Positions 8,658 to 16,993 are shown, counted from the stretch's first letter. The stretch is DNA of 39,122 nucleotides from Aestuariivita boseongensis (GCF_001262635.1 NZ_JXYH01000033.1:1-39122), one strand, 5' to 3'. The notes: generated by a model from the letters alone, not told the origin. Program-made: numbers and translations.

Positions 8658-9437
8658 ATGGATCTGGGGATATCGGGAAAACGTGCTTTGGTCTGTGCAT
8701 CCAGCAAGGGCCTGGGCTTTGGCTGCGCCGAGGCTTTGGCGGCAGCGGGCGTCAACCTCGTGATGAACGCGCGCGGGGCGGAGGCGCTGGAGGCCGCGGC
8801 GGCCAAGCTGCGCGACGCCCATGGGGTCGACGTGGCTACTGTGGCCGCAGATATCACCAGCGAAGAGGGCCGCGCGGCGGTGCTGGAGGCGGCAGGCCAG
8901 GTGGATATCCTTGTGACCAATGCGGGTGGCCCGCCGCCGGGCATGTGGCATGACTGGTCGCGCGATGATTTCATCGCAGCACTCGATGCCAATATGCTGA
9001 CACCCATCGCGCTGATGCAGGCGGTTCTGCCCGGCATGATGGAGCGCGGCTGGGGTCGGGTGGTCAATATCACCAGCCAGTCGGTCAAGGCGCCGATCCC
9101 GCAGCTGGGCCTGTCGAACGCGGCGCGCACGGGGCTTACGGGATTTGTGGCGGGCACCGCGCGGCAGGTGGCGCCCAGCGGCGTAACAATCAACAACCTG
9201 TTGCCGGGCATCCACGCAACCGACCGGGCCGAGGCGCTGGATGGACCCGTCGCAAAGGCCGAAGGGATCACGATCGAAGAGGCGCAGGCGCGGCGGGCAT
9301 CCACGATCCCCGCGCGGCGCTATGGCACCTCGGAAGAGTTCGGCGCGACCTGTGCGTTCCTGTGTTCGCAGCATGCGGGCTTTATCGTGGGCCAGAACAT
9401 CCTGCTGGACGGGGGTGGGGTGAACGCGACGCTCTGA
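8658..9437 (+). CDS. SDR-family oxidoreductase with atypical active site
   Basis: A 259-residue Rossmann-fold short-chain dehydrogenase/reductase. The nucleotide-binding glycine motif appears as ASSKGLGFG, the structural motif as NAGG, the first catalytic Ser region as ITSQSV, and the C-terminal dimerisation end as ILLDGGGVNATL. The usual YxxxK catalytic pair is replaced by SNAAR in the expected place (QLGLSNAARTGL). This substitution is, from memory, seen in a subgroup of proteins annotated as FabG-like. Whether it is an active reductase is uncertain. The ATG at 8658 is preferred because GGAG at 8645-8648 sits 9 bases upstream, while the ATG at 8643 overlaps that site. Confidence 0.85.
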   Translation: MDLGISGKRALVCASSKGLGFGCAEALAAAGVNLVMNARGAEALEAAAAKLRDAHGVDVATVAADITSEEGRAAVLEAAGQVDILVTNAGGPPPGMWHDWSRDDFIAALDANMLTPIALMQAVLPGMMERGWGRVVNITSQSVKAPIPQLGLSNAARTGLTGFVAGTARQVAPSGVTINNLLPGIHATDRAEALDGPVAKAEGITIEEAQARRASTIPARRYGTSEEFGATCAFLCSQHAGFIVGQNILLDGGGVNATL

Positions 9438-9470
9438 CCGCGCGGAGAGCCTTGCGCGGGGAAGCGTGGG

Positions 9471-9502
9471 TTGATAACCGATGGTTTTAATCGGGAAATC
9501 AA
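9471..9502. promoter_or_regulatory. Nested inverted repeat before the ABC ATPase
   Basis: TTGAT (9471-9475) pairs with ATCAA (9498-9502), and inside it CCGAT (9478-9482) pairs with ATCGG (9490-9494) around a 7-base loop. The element lies between the SDR stop (9437) and the ABC ATPase start (9515), just before its GAGG ribosome-binding site (9506-9509). It could be an operator, a leader hairpin affecting translation, or a weak terminator for the SDR gene. There is no U-run. Confidence 0.4.
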
Positions 9503-9514
9503 TACGAGGCCCGC

Positions 9515-10609
9515 GTGCAGGCATCCACCCCTCCAAATGCGACCCCCCGGCTTGAGGTGCGCAATCTGGTCCGGCGTTTCGACGACCGGGCGGTGGTGAA
9601 TGATGTCTCGCTGAGCATCATGCCGGGGCAGGTGACCTGCCTGCTGGGCCCTTCGGGCTGCGGGAAATCCACCACGCTGCGGATGATTGCCGGGGTGGAA
9701 ATGCAGGATTCGGGCGAGATCTATGTGGATGGCAAGCTGATCTGCGACACGATCACCCGCGTGCCGCCCGAGCGGCGCGAGATCGGGCTGATGTTTCAGG
9801 ATTTCGCCCTGTTTCCGCATCTGAGCGTGGCTGACAATGTAGCTTTCGGTCTGAAAGGCCCGCGCGAGCAGAAGCGTGCGCGGGTGGAGGAGCTGTTGCG
9901 GCAGGTGGATCTGATCCGCTTCATTGACGGCTATCCGCATCAGCTGTCAGGCGGGGAACAGCAGCGCGTGGCTTTGGCGCGCGCGCTGGCGCCGCGGCCC
10001 CGGATCATGCTGATGGACGAGCCGTTCTCGGGGCTGGACAACCGGCTGCGCGACGGGATCCGGGACGACACGCTGGATCTGCTGAAGGCCGAAGATACCG
10101 CCGTTCTGCTGGTCACCCATGAGCCGGAAGAGGCTATGCGCATGGCCGATGAGATCGCGCTGATGCGGGATGGGGTGATCGTGCAGCGGGGCGCACCTTA
10201 TAACGTCTATACCCGTCCCCTGGATCATGCGGCGGTGGCTTTTTTCAGCGATACCAATGTGTTGCGGGCCACAGTTGAAGGCGCACTGGCGATGACGCCC
10301 TTTGGCCGGTTCCTTGCGCCCGGCGTGCCTGATCTCACAGAGGTGGAGATCGTGTTCCGTCCACAGCATGTGAGGATTGATTTTGACCGGGGCGGCAAGG
10401 GCCCGGCCCCCACGCCCACCGAGGGCGCCCCTGCTCGCGGCGTGGTGGAGCGGTCGCGCTTTATGGGCAATGAAAGCCTTGTGGAGTTCCGCATGGATTT
10501 TGACGGATCGATGATCAAGGTGACGGTGCCGGGGGTGTTTCTGCCCAAGCCGGGAAAGGTCATGTGGCTGACGATCCGCCGGGACAAGTGTTTCGTGTTC
10601 CCGGCTTGA
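9515..10609 (+). CDS. ABC transporter ATPase (FbpC/PotA-like)
   Basis: A 364-residue ATP-binding subunit of the iron(III)/spermidine/sulfate importer type. Walker A is GPSGCGKST (residues 45-53), the Q-loop is MFQDF, the signature is LSGGEQQR, Walker B is ILMDEP and the H-loop is VTHEPEE. A C-terminal beta-rich TOBE-like extension starts near residue 240, as in FbpC-type proteins. The start is GTG at 9515 with GAGG 5 bases upstream. No permease or substrate-binding gene adjoins it, so it is an orphan ATPase whose partners must be elsewhere. The substrate is unassigned. Confidence 0.9.
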   Translation: MQASTPPNATPRLEVRNLVRRFDDRAVVNDVSLSIMPGQVTCLLGPSGCGKSTTLRMIAGVEMQDSGEIYVDGKLICDTITRVPPERREIGLMFQDFALFPHLSVADNVAFGLKGPREQKRARVEELLRQVDLIRFIDGYPHQLSGGEQQRVALARALAPRPRIMLMDEPFSGLDNRLRDGIRDDTLDLLKAEDTAVLLVTHEPEEAMRMADEIALMRDGVIVQRGAPYNVYTRPLDHAAVAFFSDTNVLRATVEGALAMTPFGRFLAPGVPDLTEVEIVFRPQHVRIDFDRGGKGPAPTPTEGAPARGVVERSRFMGNESLVEFRMDFDGSMIKVTVPGVFLPKPGKVMWLTIRRDKCFVFPA

Positions 10610-10620
10610 GCGGGTGCGAT

Positions 10621-10646
10621 GGGTATTTTTAGCCAGAAAGAAGCAG
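10621..10646 (+). repeat. Dispersed intergenic repeat, variant B copy 1
   Basis: The sequence GGGTATTTTT followed by the core GCCAGAAAGAAGCAG lies 12 bases after the ABC ATPase stop and just before the convergent regulator's stop. Near-identical cores occur at 17072-17098 and 27541-27567 on the minus strand, each also downstream of a gene in the same relative orientation. There is no long stem in this copy. The role is unknown. A 3'-end processing or termination signal is possible. Confidence 0.7.
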
Positions 10647-10655
10647 GGCTACGAT

Positions 10656-11333
10656 TTAGGCTGGCTGACGTGCCATGTAATCCGCGAGGGATTTGCCGGG
10701 CTCATCCGTGAAAAGCTCGGGCAGGGCGGTGGCCTCTTCAATCAGGTCGACGCGGAAGACGCGGAAATCGTCGCGCAACTCGCACCAGGCGGTGAGCGTC
10801 CAGACGCGGCCCCAATATTCCATATGCAGTGGGCGGATGGTGCGCTGGGTCAGGGTGCCGTCGATCCGCCGGTAAGACAGCGCGAGTTTCTGCCGCGTTT
10901 TGATTGCGGCACGCAACGCGGGCATATGGGCAAAACCGCGCGCGGCATCGGCAAAGGGGTAGACCGCGAATTTCCACGCATCGGCTTCGGCGATGGTTTG
11001 GGTGGGCAGCACCGCGTCGATCTTATCGGCCAAGGTGAGGGCGGCACGTTTCAGATCGGGGTCGGCGGCTTCGGACACGATGGCGATGCCGAGGTTGAGG
11101 GCCTCAAGCTCTTCTGTGGTCAGCGTCAGCGGGGGCAGGGTGATCGCCTCGCGCACCATGTATCCCATGCCGCGTTCGCCTTCGACGGGAATGCCCGAGG
11201 CGACAAGCGTGTCCATGTCGCGGTAGATGGTGCGCACCGACACCTCAAGACGGTCGGCGATGTCCTGCGCGCGGTGCAGTTTGCCGTCGCGCAGGATGCC
11301 GATGATGTCAAAGAGGCGGTCGGTGCGGCGCAT
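10656..11333 (-). CDS. YafY-type transcriptional regulator (HTH + WYL)
   Basis: A 225-residue DNA-binding regulator. The N-terminal winged helix-turn-helix is seen as LHRAQDIADRLEVSVRTIYR (DeoR/HTH_11-like), followed by a linker and a WYL domain from about residue 125 (LALSYRRIDG, IRPLHMEYWGRVWTLTAWC). WYL domains bind ligands such as nucleic acids in several families. The ATG at 11333 begins MRRTDRLFDII, and only one base separates it from the TGA of the upstream monooxygenase-like gene (the bases read TGATATG). The pair is therefore a two-gene operon, and the regulator probably controls its partner. Inducer unknown. Confidence 0.92.
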   Translation of the reverse strand: MRRTDRLFDIIGILRDGKLHRAQDIADRLEVSVRTIYRDMDTLVASGIPVEGERGMGYMVREAITLPPLTLTTEELEALNLGIAIVSEAADPDLKRAALTLADKIDAVLPTQTIAEADAWKFAVYPFADAARGFAHMPALRAAIKTRQKLALSYRRIDGTLTQRTIRPLHMEYWGRVWTLTAWCELRDDFRVFRVDLIEEATALPELFTDEPGKSLADYMARQPA

Positions 11334-11334
11334 A

Positions 11335-11637
11335 TCACTCCATCTGAAGGTGTAAGGTGGCGTGGCGCATCGTGACGCTTGGCCCATCGATCATGGCGAT
11401 GAAGGCTTGCGCCTCGGGCGCCGTGCCGATCCGAGCGGCGGCGCGTTGGGCGTCCTCCAAGCTGTTCCAGAGGATATGGCCGGTCCAGAGCCCGTCCGCG
11501 TCCTGGCTGAGGGTGCGTTGCGCCATGCCGCCGGTTTCGTGCAGGAACCCTTTCATCGCGGCGGCAGCCTGATGGACATCGCCTGCGGAGTGCTGCGGGT
11601 GCGTGCGAAAGGTCACGATTTCTACGGTTTTGGTCAT
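11335..11637 (-). CDS. Small antibiotic-biosynthesis-monooxygenase-like protein
   Basis: A 100-residue protein starting MTKTVEIVTFRTH. The ferredoxin-like beta-alpha-beta pattern, with central LWTGHILWNSLEDAQRAA and a closing strand VTMRHATLHL, suggests a dimeric ABM-type fold, but no catalytic residue identifies a substrate. GGGAGA lies about 6 bases before the ATG at 11637. The same frame runs on upstream for hundreds of codons, but that extension overlies tatABC in antisense and is not coding. It is the first gene of an operon with the WYL regulator and is divergent from tatA, across a 223-base region with a perfect palindrome. Confidence 0.75.
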   Translation of the reverse strand: MTKTVEIVTFRTHPQHSAGDVHQAAAAMKGFLHETGGMAQRTLSQDADGLWTGHILWNSLEDAQRAAARIGTAPEAQAFIAMIDGPSVTMRHATLHLQME

Positions 11638-11717
11638 GTTGATCTCCCATCTGTGTGATGGGGCCTGTTTGGCAGGGTGCAACTGACATAAACCTGTCAG
11701 TTGGTTTCGCCAAGTGC

Positions 11718-11736
11718 GAAAATTCGCGGAATTTTC
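11718..11736. promoter_or_regulatory. Perfect 8+3+8 palindrome between divergent genes
   Basis: GAAAATTC (11718-11725) and GAATTTTC (11729-11736) form a perfect inverted repeat around GCG. It lies 80 bases upstream of the monooxygenase-like start and about 125 bases upstream of tatA. A 19-bp dyad in a divergent promoter region is typical of a dimeric repressor or activator site. The YafY-like regulator encoded next door is one candidate binder, which is an inference. Confidence 0.5.
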
Positions 11737-11860
11737 CTGATCGGGGTCGCGGAAAATCATTGTGGAGGGTTTTCGCGCCACCCTGTCCCACAGTAGGCCT
11801 AGGCCAAAGGGAACTGACGCGCAGGATGCCTTGCGCACAACATTCGTGAGGAGAGACCCA

Positions 11861-12079
11861 ATGTTGAACAATATCGGCCTTCCCGGCCTTCTGCTGATCG
11901 CTGTTGTCGTTCTGGTCCTGTTTGGCCGCGGCAAGATTTCGTCGCTGATGGGTGAGGTGGGCAAAGGCATCACCGCGTTCAAGAAAGGCGTGAAGGACGG
12001 TACCGAAGAGCTGGAAGCGCAGGCGGCAGAGGACGCAAAGGACGTCACCCCCGAGGCGACCGACAAAGACAAGGTCTGA
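11861..12079 (+). CDS. tatA: Sec-independent translocase subunit TatA
   Basis: A 72-residue pore-forming subunit of the twin-arginine translocase, which exports folded proteins across the inner membrane. It has one N-terminal membrane helix (about residues 6-21), the FGRGK hinge, an amphipathic helix ([18 protein letters not shown]) and an acidic, charged tail, all typical of TatA. The ATG at 11861 has GAGGAG about 6 bases upstream. It is the first gene of tatABC, with tatB starting 3 bases after its stop. Confidence 0.96.
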   Translation: MLNNIGLPGLLLIAVVVLVLFGRGKISSLMGEVGKGITAFKKGVKDGTEELEAQAAEDAKDVTPEATDKDKV

Positions 12080-12082
12080 TCC

Positions 12083-12559
12083 ATGTTTGACCTCGGCTGG
12101 ACCGAGTTGCTGGTCATCGGGATCGTGGCGTTGATCGTCGTGGGGCCCAAGGACCTTCCGGTTCTTTTCCGCAATATCGGCAAGTTCGTTGGCAAGATGC
12201 GCGGCATGGCGCGGGAGTTTTCGCGCGCGATGAACGATGCCGCCGACGAGGCCGGCGTGAATGACATCGCCAAAGGTCTTAAGACGGCGAGCAGCCCGGT
12301 GGGCAGCGCCATGGACGGGGTCAAAAGCGCGGCGAAAGATCTGACATCGTCGCTGGACCCCACCAAGTTCGATCCCGAGAGCGAAACCGGCAAGCTGGCC
12401 GCTGATCGGGCTGAGAAGGCGCGCAAGATCCAGGCCGCCACCGCGCGGGCCGCCGCAGAGCGCAAGGCGCGCGAGGCGCAGGAAGCGCTGGCCAAGGCCG
12501 AGGAATACGAGGCGCAGCTGGCCAAGGATGCGCCTGAGAGCTCTGAAAGCAAGACATGA
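12083..12559 (+). CDS. tatB: Sec-independent translocase subunit TatB
   Basis: A 158-residue TatB, the subunit that forms the twin-arginine signal receptor with TatC. The N-terminal membrane segment [20 protein letters not shown] includes the conserved glutamate of TatB. It is followed by [20 protein letters not shown] and a long amphipathic, alanine- and lysine-rich helical tail. It differs from TatA by the E8 residue and the longer tail. Its TGA overlaps the tatC ATG (ATGA at 12556-12559), indicating translational coupling. Confidence 0.95.
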   Translation: MFDLGWTELLVIGIVALIVVGPKDLPVLFRNIGKFVGKMRGMAREFSRAMNDAADEAGVNDIAKGLKTASSPVGSAMDGVKSAAKDLTSSLDPTKFDPESETGKLAADRAEKARKIQAATARAAAERKAREAQEALAKAEEYEAQLAKDAPESSESKT

Positions 12560-13446
12560 CGCAAACCGAAGATATGGACGACACCTCTGCCCCGCTGATC
12601 GAGCATCTGGCGGAGTTGCGCACACGGCTCATTCGCTGTGTGCTGTATTTTCTGGTGGGCATGGTGATCTGTTTCACCGTTGCCACGCCGATCTTCAATT
12701 TCCTGACCGCGCCGCTGTGTCAGGTGCTGGCCCAGCGGGGGCAGGATTGCGACCTGATCTTCATCAGTCCGCAGGAAGGCTTCTTCGTGGCGATCAAGGT
12801 GTCGCTGCTGGGTGGCTTTATCCTGGGCTTTCCCTTCATCGCCCACCAGCTGTGGCGGTTCGTGGCACCGGGCCTCTACAAGTCGGAAAAAGGGGCGTTT
12901 CTGCCCTTCCTGATCGCGTCGCCCTTCATGTTTTTCCTGGGCGCGGCCTTCGCTTTCTATGTGGTCACGCCGCTTGCCTATGATTTCTTTCTTGGCTTCC
13001 AGCAATTCGGGGCCGAAGGCGAGGCGGTCGTCGGCGAAGAAGTGGCACAGGGCCTGTCGGTGGTGTTCCAGGGCTCGGCCCAGGAATATCTGAACCTGAC
13101 GATCAAATTCATCGTGGCCTTTGGCATGTGCTTCCAGCTGCCCGTGTTGCTGACGCTGATGGGCAAGGCCGGGCTGGTCAGCGCGGCGGGCCTGAAATCG
13201 GTGCGCAAATATGCGGTGGTGGGCATTCTGGTGCTGGCCGCGCTGGTGACACCGCCGGATGTGATCACGCAGATCATCCTGTTTGTCGTGGTCTACGGGC
13301 TGTACGAAGTGTCGATCCAGCTGGTGCGGCGTGTGGAGAAAAAACGCGAGAAAGAGCTGCGCGCCCAGGGGCTGTGGTTCGATGAAGACGAGTTGGAAGC
13401 CGAATTCGACGAGGCCGACGCCGAAGACGGAGAGCGCGACCGGTGA
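12556..13446 (+). CDS. tatC: Sec-independent translocase subunit TatC
   Basis: A 296-residue polytopic membrane protein that recognises twin-arginine signal peptides. It begins with the cytoplasmic [15 protein letters not shown] region, followed by the FISPQEGFF segment and several hydrophobic helices, including the segment ending [12 protein letters not shown] near the C terminus. It is longer than E. coli TatC because of an acidic cytoplasmic tail (from about residue 270) rich in Glu and Asp. A periplasmic stretch around residues 150-175 carries [13 protein letters not shown]. The stop overlaps the following GTG start (GTGA). Confidence 0.96.
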   Translation: MTQTEDMDDTSAPLIEHLAELRTRLIRCVLYFLVGMVICFTVATPIFNFLTAPLCQVLAQRGQDCDLIFISPQEGFFVAIKVSLLGGFILGFPFIAHQLWRFVAPGLYKSEKGAFLPFLIASPFMFFLGAAFAFYVVTPLAYDFFLGFQQFGAEGEAVVGEEVAQGLSVVFQGSAQEYLNLTIKFIVAFGMCFQLPVLLTLMGKAGLVSAAGLKSVRKYAVVGILVLAALVTPPDVITQIILFVVVYGLYEVSIQLVRRVEKKREKELRAQGLWFDEDELEAEFDEADAEDGERDR

Positions 13447-14282
13447 GTGAGCCTTTGGAACGGATTGCGGCGGCGCTGGAGCGGATGTCTCCCGCGCCGC
13501 TGGAGGCCCTGGATTTCGCGGGCGCCTCGGCCTTTGTCTGGCATGTGGACCCGGATCGGCTGAGCCCGGTGAACAAGGTCAACCGGGTGGATCTGTCGCT
13601 TTTGGTCGGGGTGGATCGCTCCCGCGACACTCTGTTGGAAAACACCCGGCGGTTTGCGCAAGGATATGGTGCGAACAACGCCCTATTGTGGGGCGCGCGG
13701 GGCATGGGAAAATCCAGCCTTGTCAAGGCGGTGCATGGCGTGCTTCATGCGGATTTTCCGGATCTCAAGATCGTCGAGTTGCAACGCGAAGACCTGCCAT
13801 CGGTGGCGCGTCTGCTGAACCTGTTGCGCGGTGCGCCCTATCGCTTTGTGCTTTTCTGCGATGATCTGTCCTTTTCCCATGACGACCAGCATTACAAAAG
13901 CCTCAAAGCCGTTCTGGATGGCGGGATCGAAGGGCGGCCCGACAACGTGGTCTTCTATGCCACATCGAACCGACGCCACCTGATGCCGCGCGACATGATC
14001 GAGAATGAGCGCCAGTCTGGCATCAACCCGTCCGAGGCGGTGGAAGAGAAGGTCTCGCTCTCCGACCGTTTCGGGCTGTGGCTGGGATTCCACCCCTGTT
14101 CGCAGGACGAGTTTCTGTCGATGATCGACGGATATTGCGCGGCCTATGGCGTCAAGGTGGATCCGGAAAGTCTGCGTGCCGATGCGATCGAATGGCAGGC
14201 CACGCGCGGGGCACGGTCGGGCCGGGTCGCCTGGCAGTTCTTTGTCGATCTGGCCGGGCGGCACGGTGTGTCGGTCAGCTGA
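13443..14282 (+). CDS. DUF815-family ATPase
   Basis: A 279-residue AAA+-like ATPase of the DUF815 family. Walker A is GARGMGKSS (residues 84-92), Walker B-like residues are VLFCDDLSF, and a sensor-like segment is [20 protein letters not shown]815 proteins are widespread in proteobacteria with no settled function. The GTG start overlaps the tatC TGA (bases 13443-13446 read GTGA), so it is translationally coupled to the Tat genes. A copy of the dispersed repeat follows 6 bases after its stop. Annotation to family is firm, function is not. Confidence 0.88.
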   Translation: MSEPLERIAAALERMSPAPLEALDFAGASAFVWHVDPDRLSPVNKVNRVDLSLLVGVDRSRDTLLENTRRFAQGYGANNALLWGARGMGKSSLVKAVHGVLHADFPDLKIVELQREDLPSVARLLNLLRGAPYRFVLFCDDLSFSHDDQHYKSLKAVLDGGIEGRPDNVVFYATSNRRHLMPRDMIENERQSGINPSEAVEEKVSLSDRFGLWLGFHPCSQDEFLSMIDGYCAAYGVKVDPESLRADAIEWQATRGARSGRVAWQFFVDLAGRHGVSVS

Positions 14283-14288
14283 ACCGGC

Positions 14289-14347
14289 TCTTCTTCTCTT
14301 TCCAAATACCGGCGGGGGAGTCCCGCAGGGACGGGGGCAGCGCCCCC
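14289..14347 (+). repeat. Dispersed repeat, variant A copy 1, with two hairpins
   Basis: The core TCTCTTTCCAAATACC is followed by GGCGGGGG and two compact hairpins. The first is GTCCC-GCA-GGGAC (14320-14332), the second GGGGGC-AGC-GCCCCC (14333-14347). The copy sits between the convergent DUF815 and NlpD-like genes. A second full copy at 22512-22570 has the first hairpin as GGCCC-GCA-GGGCC, so a T-A pair became G-C. This supports selection for the folded form. A bidirectional terminator or a mobile palindromic unit are both possible. Confidence 0.8.
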
Positions 14348-14357
14348 AAACCCCGGT

Positions 14358-15512
14358 CTAATTCAGATACGGTGTCGGATCGACAGAATCGAAGCCCTCG
14401 CGCACTTCGAAATGCACATAGGCATCGTCGCCCCCGCGCAGCTTGGCAATCTGCTGTCCGCGTTTGACAGTGTCGCCCTTCTTGACGCGGATCGCATCCA
14501 CATTGGCATAGACGGTCAGAACATTGTCGGGATGGCGGACGACCACGATGGGCACCTGGTCGGCGCTGGAGGTGATGGCGGCCACGGTGCCATCGGCGGC
14601 AGCTTTCACCGGCGCGCCGGCGGCGGCGGCGATGTCGATGCCGTCGTTGCGGCCGGGGGCATAGTCACGGATGATCTTCCCGTCCACCGGCATGGCCATG
14701 GCCGCGTTGCTGCTGCGGGTGGGCGTGCCCACACTGACCGGCGCGGGTTTCCGGGCCGTCGCCACCGGGGCCACCGTTTCGCGCGGAAGCGGCGTTGAGG
14801 CGCTGGGCGGGGTCGGTGTGGGCGAACCCTGGCCAGGCGCCGTCACGCCGCTGCTGGCCGCTGCCGTGCGCACTGGCGGGGCGGCGGCATTGGCCACGGG
14901 GATCAACAGGTATTGCCCTTCGCGGATGGCGAAATCGGGGCCCAGCCCGTTCCATTCGGCCAGGGCGCGCACCGGCACCTGGTAAAGCCGTGCGATGGAA
15001 AAGGCGGTTTCCCCGCGTGCAACCTTGTGGCGGATGGGTTCGCCCGGTGTGTCGGATCGCGGCGCGGGGCTTTCCAGAGTGGTTGTGGTCACACGCGGCG
15101 TGCTGGGGCTGCTGTCGATGGCGTTGCCGGCCAGCGTGGTGATGTCGATCGCGCCCGGCGTGCCGGGGGCGGGTTCGGCCACGCGGCCAGGCAGGGCAAG
15201 GATTTCCCCGTCGCGCAGCGGCACATCCGGCGCAAGCCCGTTGAACCGTGCCAGGGTCGCCGGGTCACTGCCGATGCGGCGGGCCACGCTGGTAACCGTA
15301 TCGCCCCTGCGCGCGACGGCCACCTGGTAATTGGGATAGGAAATGATGCCGCGCGCATCCGGTGCCGGGCGATTGGCGGTCACGTTCTGCACCGCCTGGG
15401 CGGTGGAAAACGCGCCCACATTGCCGCGCAGGTCGAAATCCAGGGGTTCGGTACAGCCCGCCAGCGCAAGGCAGGCTGCCGTCAGGGCCGCAGACCGTTT
15501 GGGCAGGGGCAT
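14358..15512 (-). CDS. nlpD: NlpD-like lipoprotein, LysM x2 + degenerate M23
   Basis: A 384-residue lipoprotein. A signal peptide ends in the lipobox LALAGC with Cys-20. LysM domains lie at about 62-108 and 161-205, then a Pro/Thr-rich linker, then an M23 (LytM) domain at about 275-384. In active M23 enzymes a His precedes xGID. Here the residue is Asn-289 (RNDGID), as in E. coli NlpD, and the later motif is VHFEVR rather than HxH. It therefore probably activates a cell-wall amidase during cell separation instead of cutting peptidoglycan itself. The ATG at 15512 has GAGGA about 7 bases upstream. It is preceded by pcm and surE, a common grouping with nlpD. Confidence 0.85.
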   Translation of the reverse strand: MPLPKRSAALTAACLALAGCTEPLDFDLRGNVGAFSTAQAVQNVTANRPAPDARGIISYPNYQVAVARRGDTVTSVARRIGSDPATLARFNGLAPDVPLRDGEILALPGRVAEPAPGTPGAIDITTLAGNAIDSSPSTPRVTTTTLESPAPRSDTPGEPIRHKVARGETAFSIARLYQVPVRALAEWNGLGPDFAIREGQYLLIPVANAAAPPVRTAAASSGVTAPGQGSPTPTPPSASTPLPRETVAPVATARKPAPVSVGTPTRSSNAAMAMPVDGKIIRDYAPGRNDGIDIAAAAGAPVKAAADGTVAAITSSADQVPIVVVRHPDNVLTVYANVDAIRVKKGDTVKRGQQIAKLRGGDDAYVHFEVREGFDSVDPTPYLN

Positions 15513-15566
15513 CTCGATATCCTCAGGCTTTCCCCATGTTCTCCGGGGATTTGCGTTCACATCTAC

Positions 15567-16214
15567 TCAATTCTCGCGGCTGAGCCCTTCGAGAAGGGGC
15601 ACGAACCGCACCGGGCGAAGCTCGTCATATTCAAGCCCGTCTTCGGACTTGCGCACGCGGATCAGCGTTTGCACCGCATCCGACTGGCCCACCGGCACCA
15701 CCATGATACCCCCGATTTTCAACTGCGCCAAGAGCGGGCCTGGAGGGTCTTCGGCGGCGGCGGTCACGATGATGCGGTCAAAGGGGGCCTGCTCGGGCAA
15801 ACCGAAGGATCCGTCGCCCGTCACGGCGGTCACATTGGTCAGATCCAGCGCCTCGAAAATTTCGCGCGCCTCGTGTACGAGACGGCGGTGGCGGTCGATC
15901 GTATAGACGCGGCGCGCCAATTTCGAAAGGATCGCGGCCTGATAGCCCGAGCCTGTGCCCACCTCCAAAACCTTGTCTCGCGGGCTGATTTGCAGGGCTT
16001 GCGTCATCAGACCCACGACAGAGGGCTGGGAAATCGTCTGGCCGCAATTGATCGGCAGCGGCATGTCCTCATAGGCGCGTTCGGCAAAGAGGCCGCGGAT
16101 AAAAGGGCCTCGGTCGATCTCTTCCATGGCCGAGAGAACGCGCGCGTCGGTCACGCCTTTGGACCGCAGCGCATAGAGAAACTGCATTTTGGTCTCAGGC
16201 GAAGGTCCGCTCAT
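15567..16214 (-). CDS. pcm: Protein-L-isoaspartate O-methyltransferase
   Basis: A 215-residue SAM-dependent methyltransferase that starts repair of isoaspartyl damage in proteins. The substrate-binding segment is [18 protein letters not shown]-binding motif I is [13 protein letters not shown], and the later strand VVPVGQ is typical of the family. Its ATG overlaps the surE stop (ATGA at 16211-16214 on the minus strand). The surE-pcm pair is conserved in many proteobacteria and both are stress and survival proteins. Confidence is high. Confidence 0.95.
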   Translation of the reverse strand: MSGPSPETKMQFLYALRSKGVTDARVLSAMEEIDRGPFIRGLFAERAYEDMPLPINCGQTISQPSVVGLMTQALQISPRDKVLEVGTGSGYQAAILSKLARRVYTIDRHRRLVHEAREIFEALDLTNVTAVTGDGSFGLPEQAPFDRIIVTAAAEDPPGPLLAQLKIGGIMVVPVGQSDAVQTLIRVRKSEDGLEYDELRPVRFVPLLEGLSREN

Positions 16215-16993
16215 TCGATGACTTTCAGCGCGTCCAGAACCGAATGATCGGTCAGATCGGCCCGCATCGGCGTGACCGAGATATAGCCCTCAAGGTTTAC
16301 CGCCGCATCTGTGCCGGGATGGGTGGGTTGTTGCTGCGGCGCGCCTGTGACCCAGAGGAACCGGCGGCCCGAGGGCGCGGTCACAGGTTGCACGCCAAAG
16401 CCCATGTCGCGGCGGAAGCCCTGGGGGGCGACCCTGATGCCTTTGACATCCTCAGGCGGGACGGGGGGGAAATTCACGTTGTAGAACAGACGGTAATCGT
16501 CGGATCTGGGCATGTCGGCGTTCAGGATCTTGCGGATCACGTCAGCGCCGTGCCTTCGGGAGGCGCCGAAGGGATCGGGCAGGTTTGCTACGGCCGGCCC
16601 ATAATATTGCGACATGGCGATGGCGGTGAAGCCCTGCAGCGCCCCTTCCATCGCGCCGCCCAGCGTGCCGGAGTACAGCGCGTTTTCGGCGGAGTTATTG
16701 CCCCGGTTCACACCCGACAGGATCAGGTCGGGCGGCGCATCTGTCATCACATCATGGATGGCGGCCAGCACGCAATCGGCGGGGGAGCCTTCAGCGGCCC
16801 AGCGGCGTTCGCCCATCTGGGCGATCATCATCGGGTGGGTATAGCTGATGCAGTGGGCCACGCCCGATTGTTCGAAGGCGGGGGCGACGACCCAGACCTC
16901 TCCCTCGGGGCCAGCGATGTTGCGCGCAATCTCTTCCAGCACCGCAAGCCCCGGCGCATTGATGCCGTCGTCATTTGTCACCAGGATCCGCAT
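16211..16993 (-). CDS. surE: 5'/3'-nucleotidase SurE
   Basis: A 260-residue metal-dependent nucleotidase that dephosphorylates nucleoside monophosphates, and exopolyphosphate in some species. The N terminus [16 protein letters not shown] carries the two metal-binding aspartates. [12 protein letters not shown] and [11 protein letters not shown] are further active-site segments. The ATG at 16993 gives the usual length, and the longer upstream frame is not coding. The gene is coupled to pcm by overlap. A variant B repeat lies in the 136-base gap between it and the upstream SDR gene. Confidence 0.96.
   Translation of the reverse strand: MRILVTNDDGINAPGLAVLEEIARNIAGPEGEVWVVAPAFEQSGVAHCISYTHPMMIAQMGERRWAAEGSPADCVLAAIHDVMTDAPPDLILSGVNRGNNSAENALYSGTLGGAMEGALQGFTAIAMSQYYGPAVANLPDPFGASRRHGADVIRKILNADMPRSDDYRLFYNVNFPPVPPEDVKGIRVAPQGFRRDMGFGVQPVTAPSGRRFLWVTGAPQQQPTHPGTDAAVNLEGYISVTPMRADLTDHSVLDALKVIE

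Noticed and set aside
11335-13005. A 556-codon open frame on the minus strand across tatABC
   Set aside because: Only its last 100 codons are a real gene. The rest lies antisense to clearly coding tatA, tatB and tatC and has no recognisable domain; GC-rich DNA leaves such frames open by chance.
14913-16247. A 444-codon plus-strand frame opposite the NlpD-like gene and pcm
   Set aside because: Antisense to two well-supported genes, with low-complexity composition and no family resemblance.
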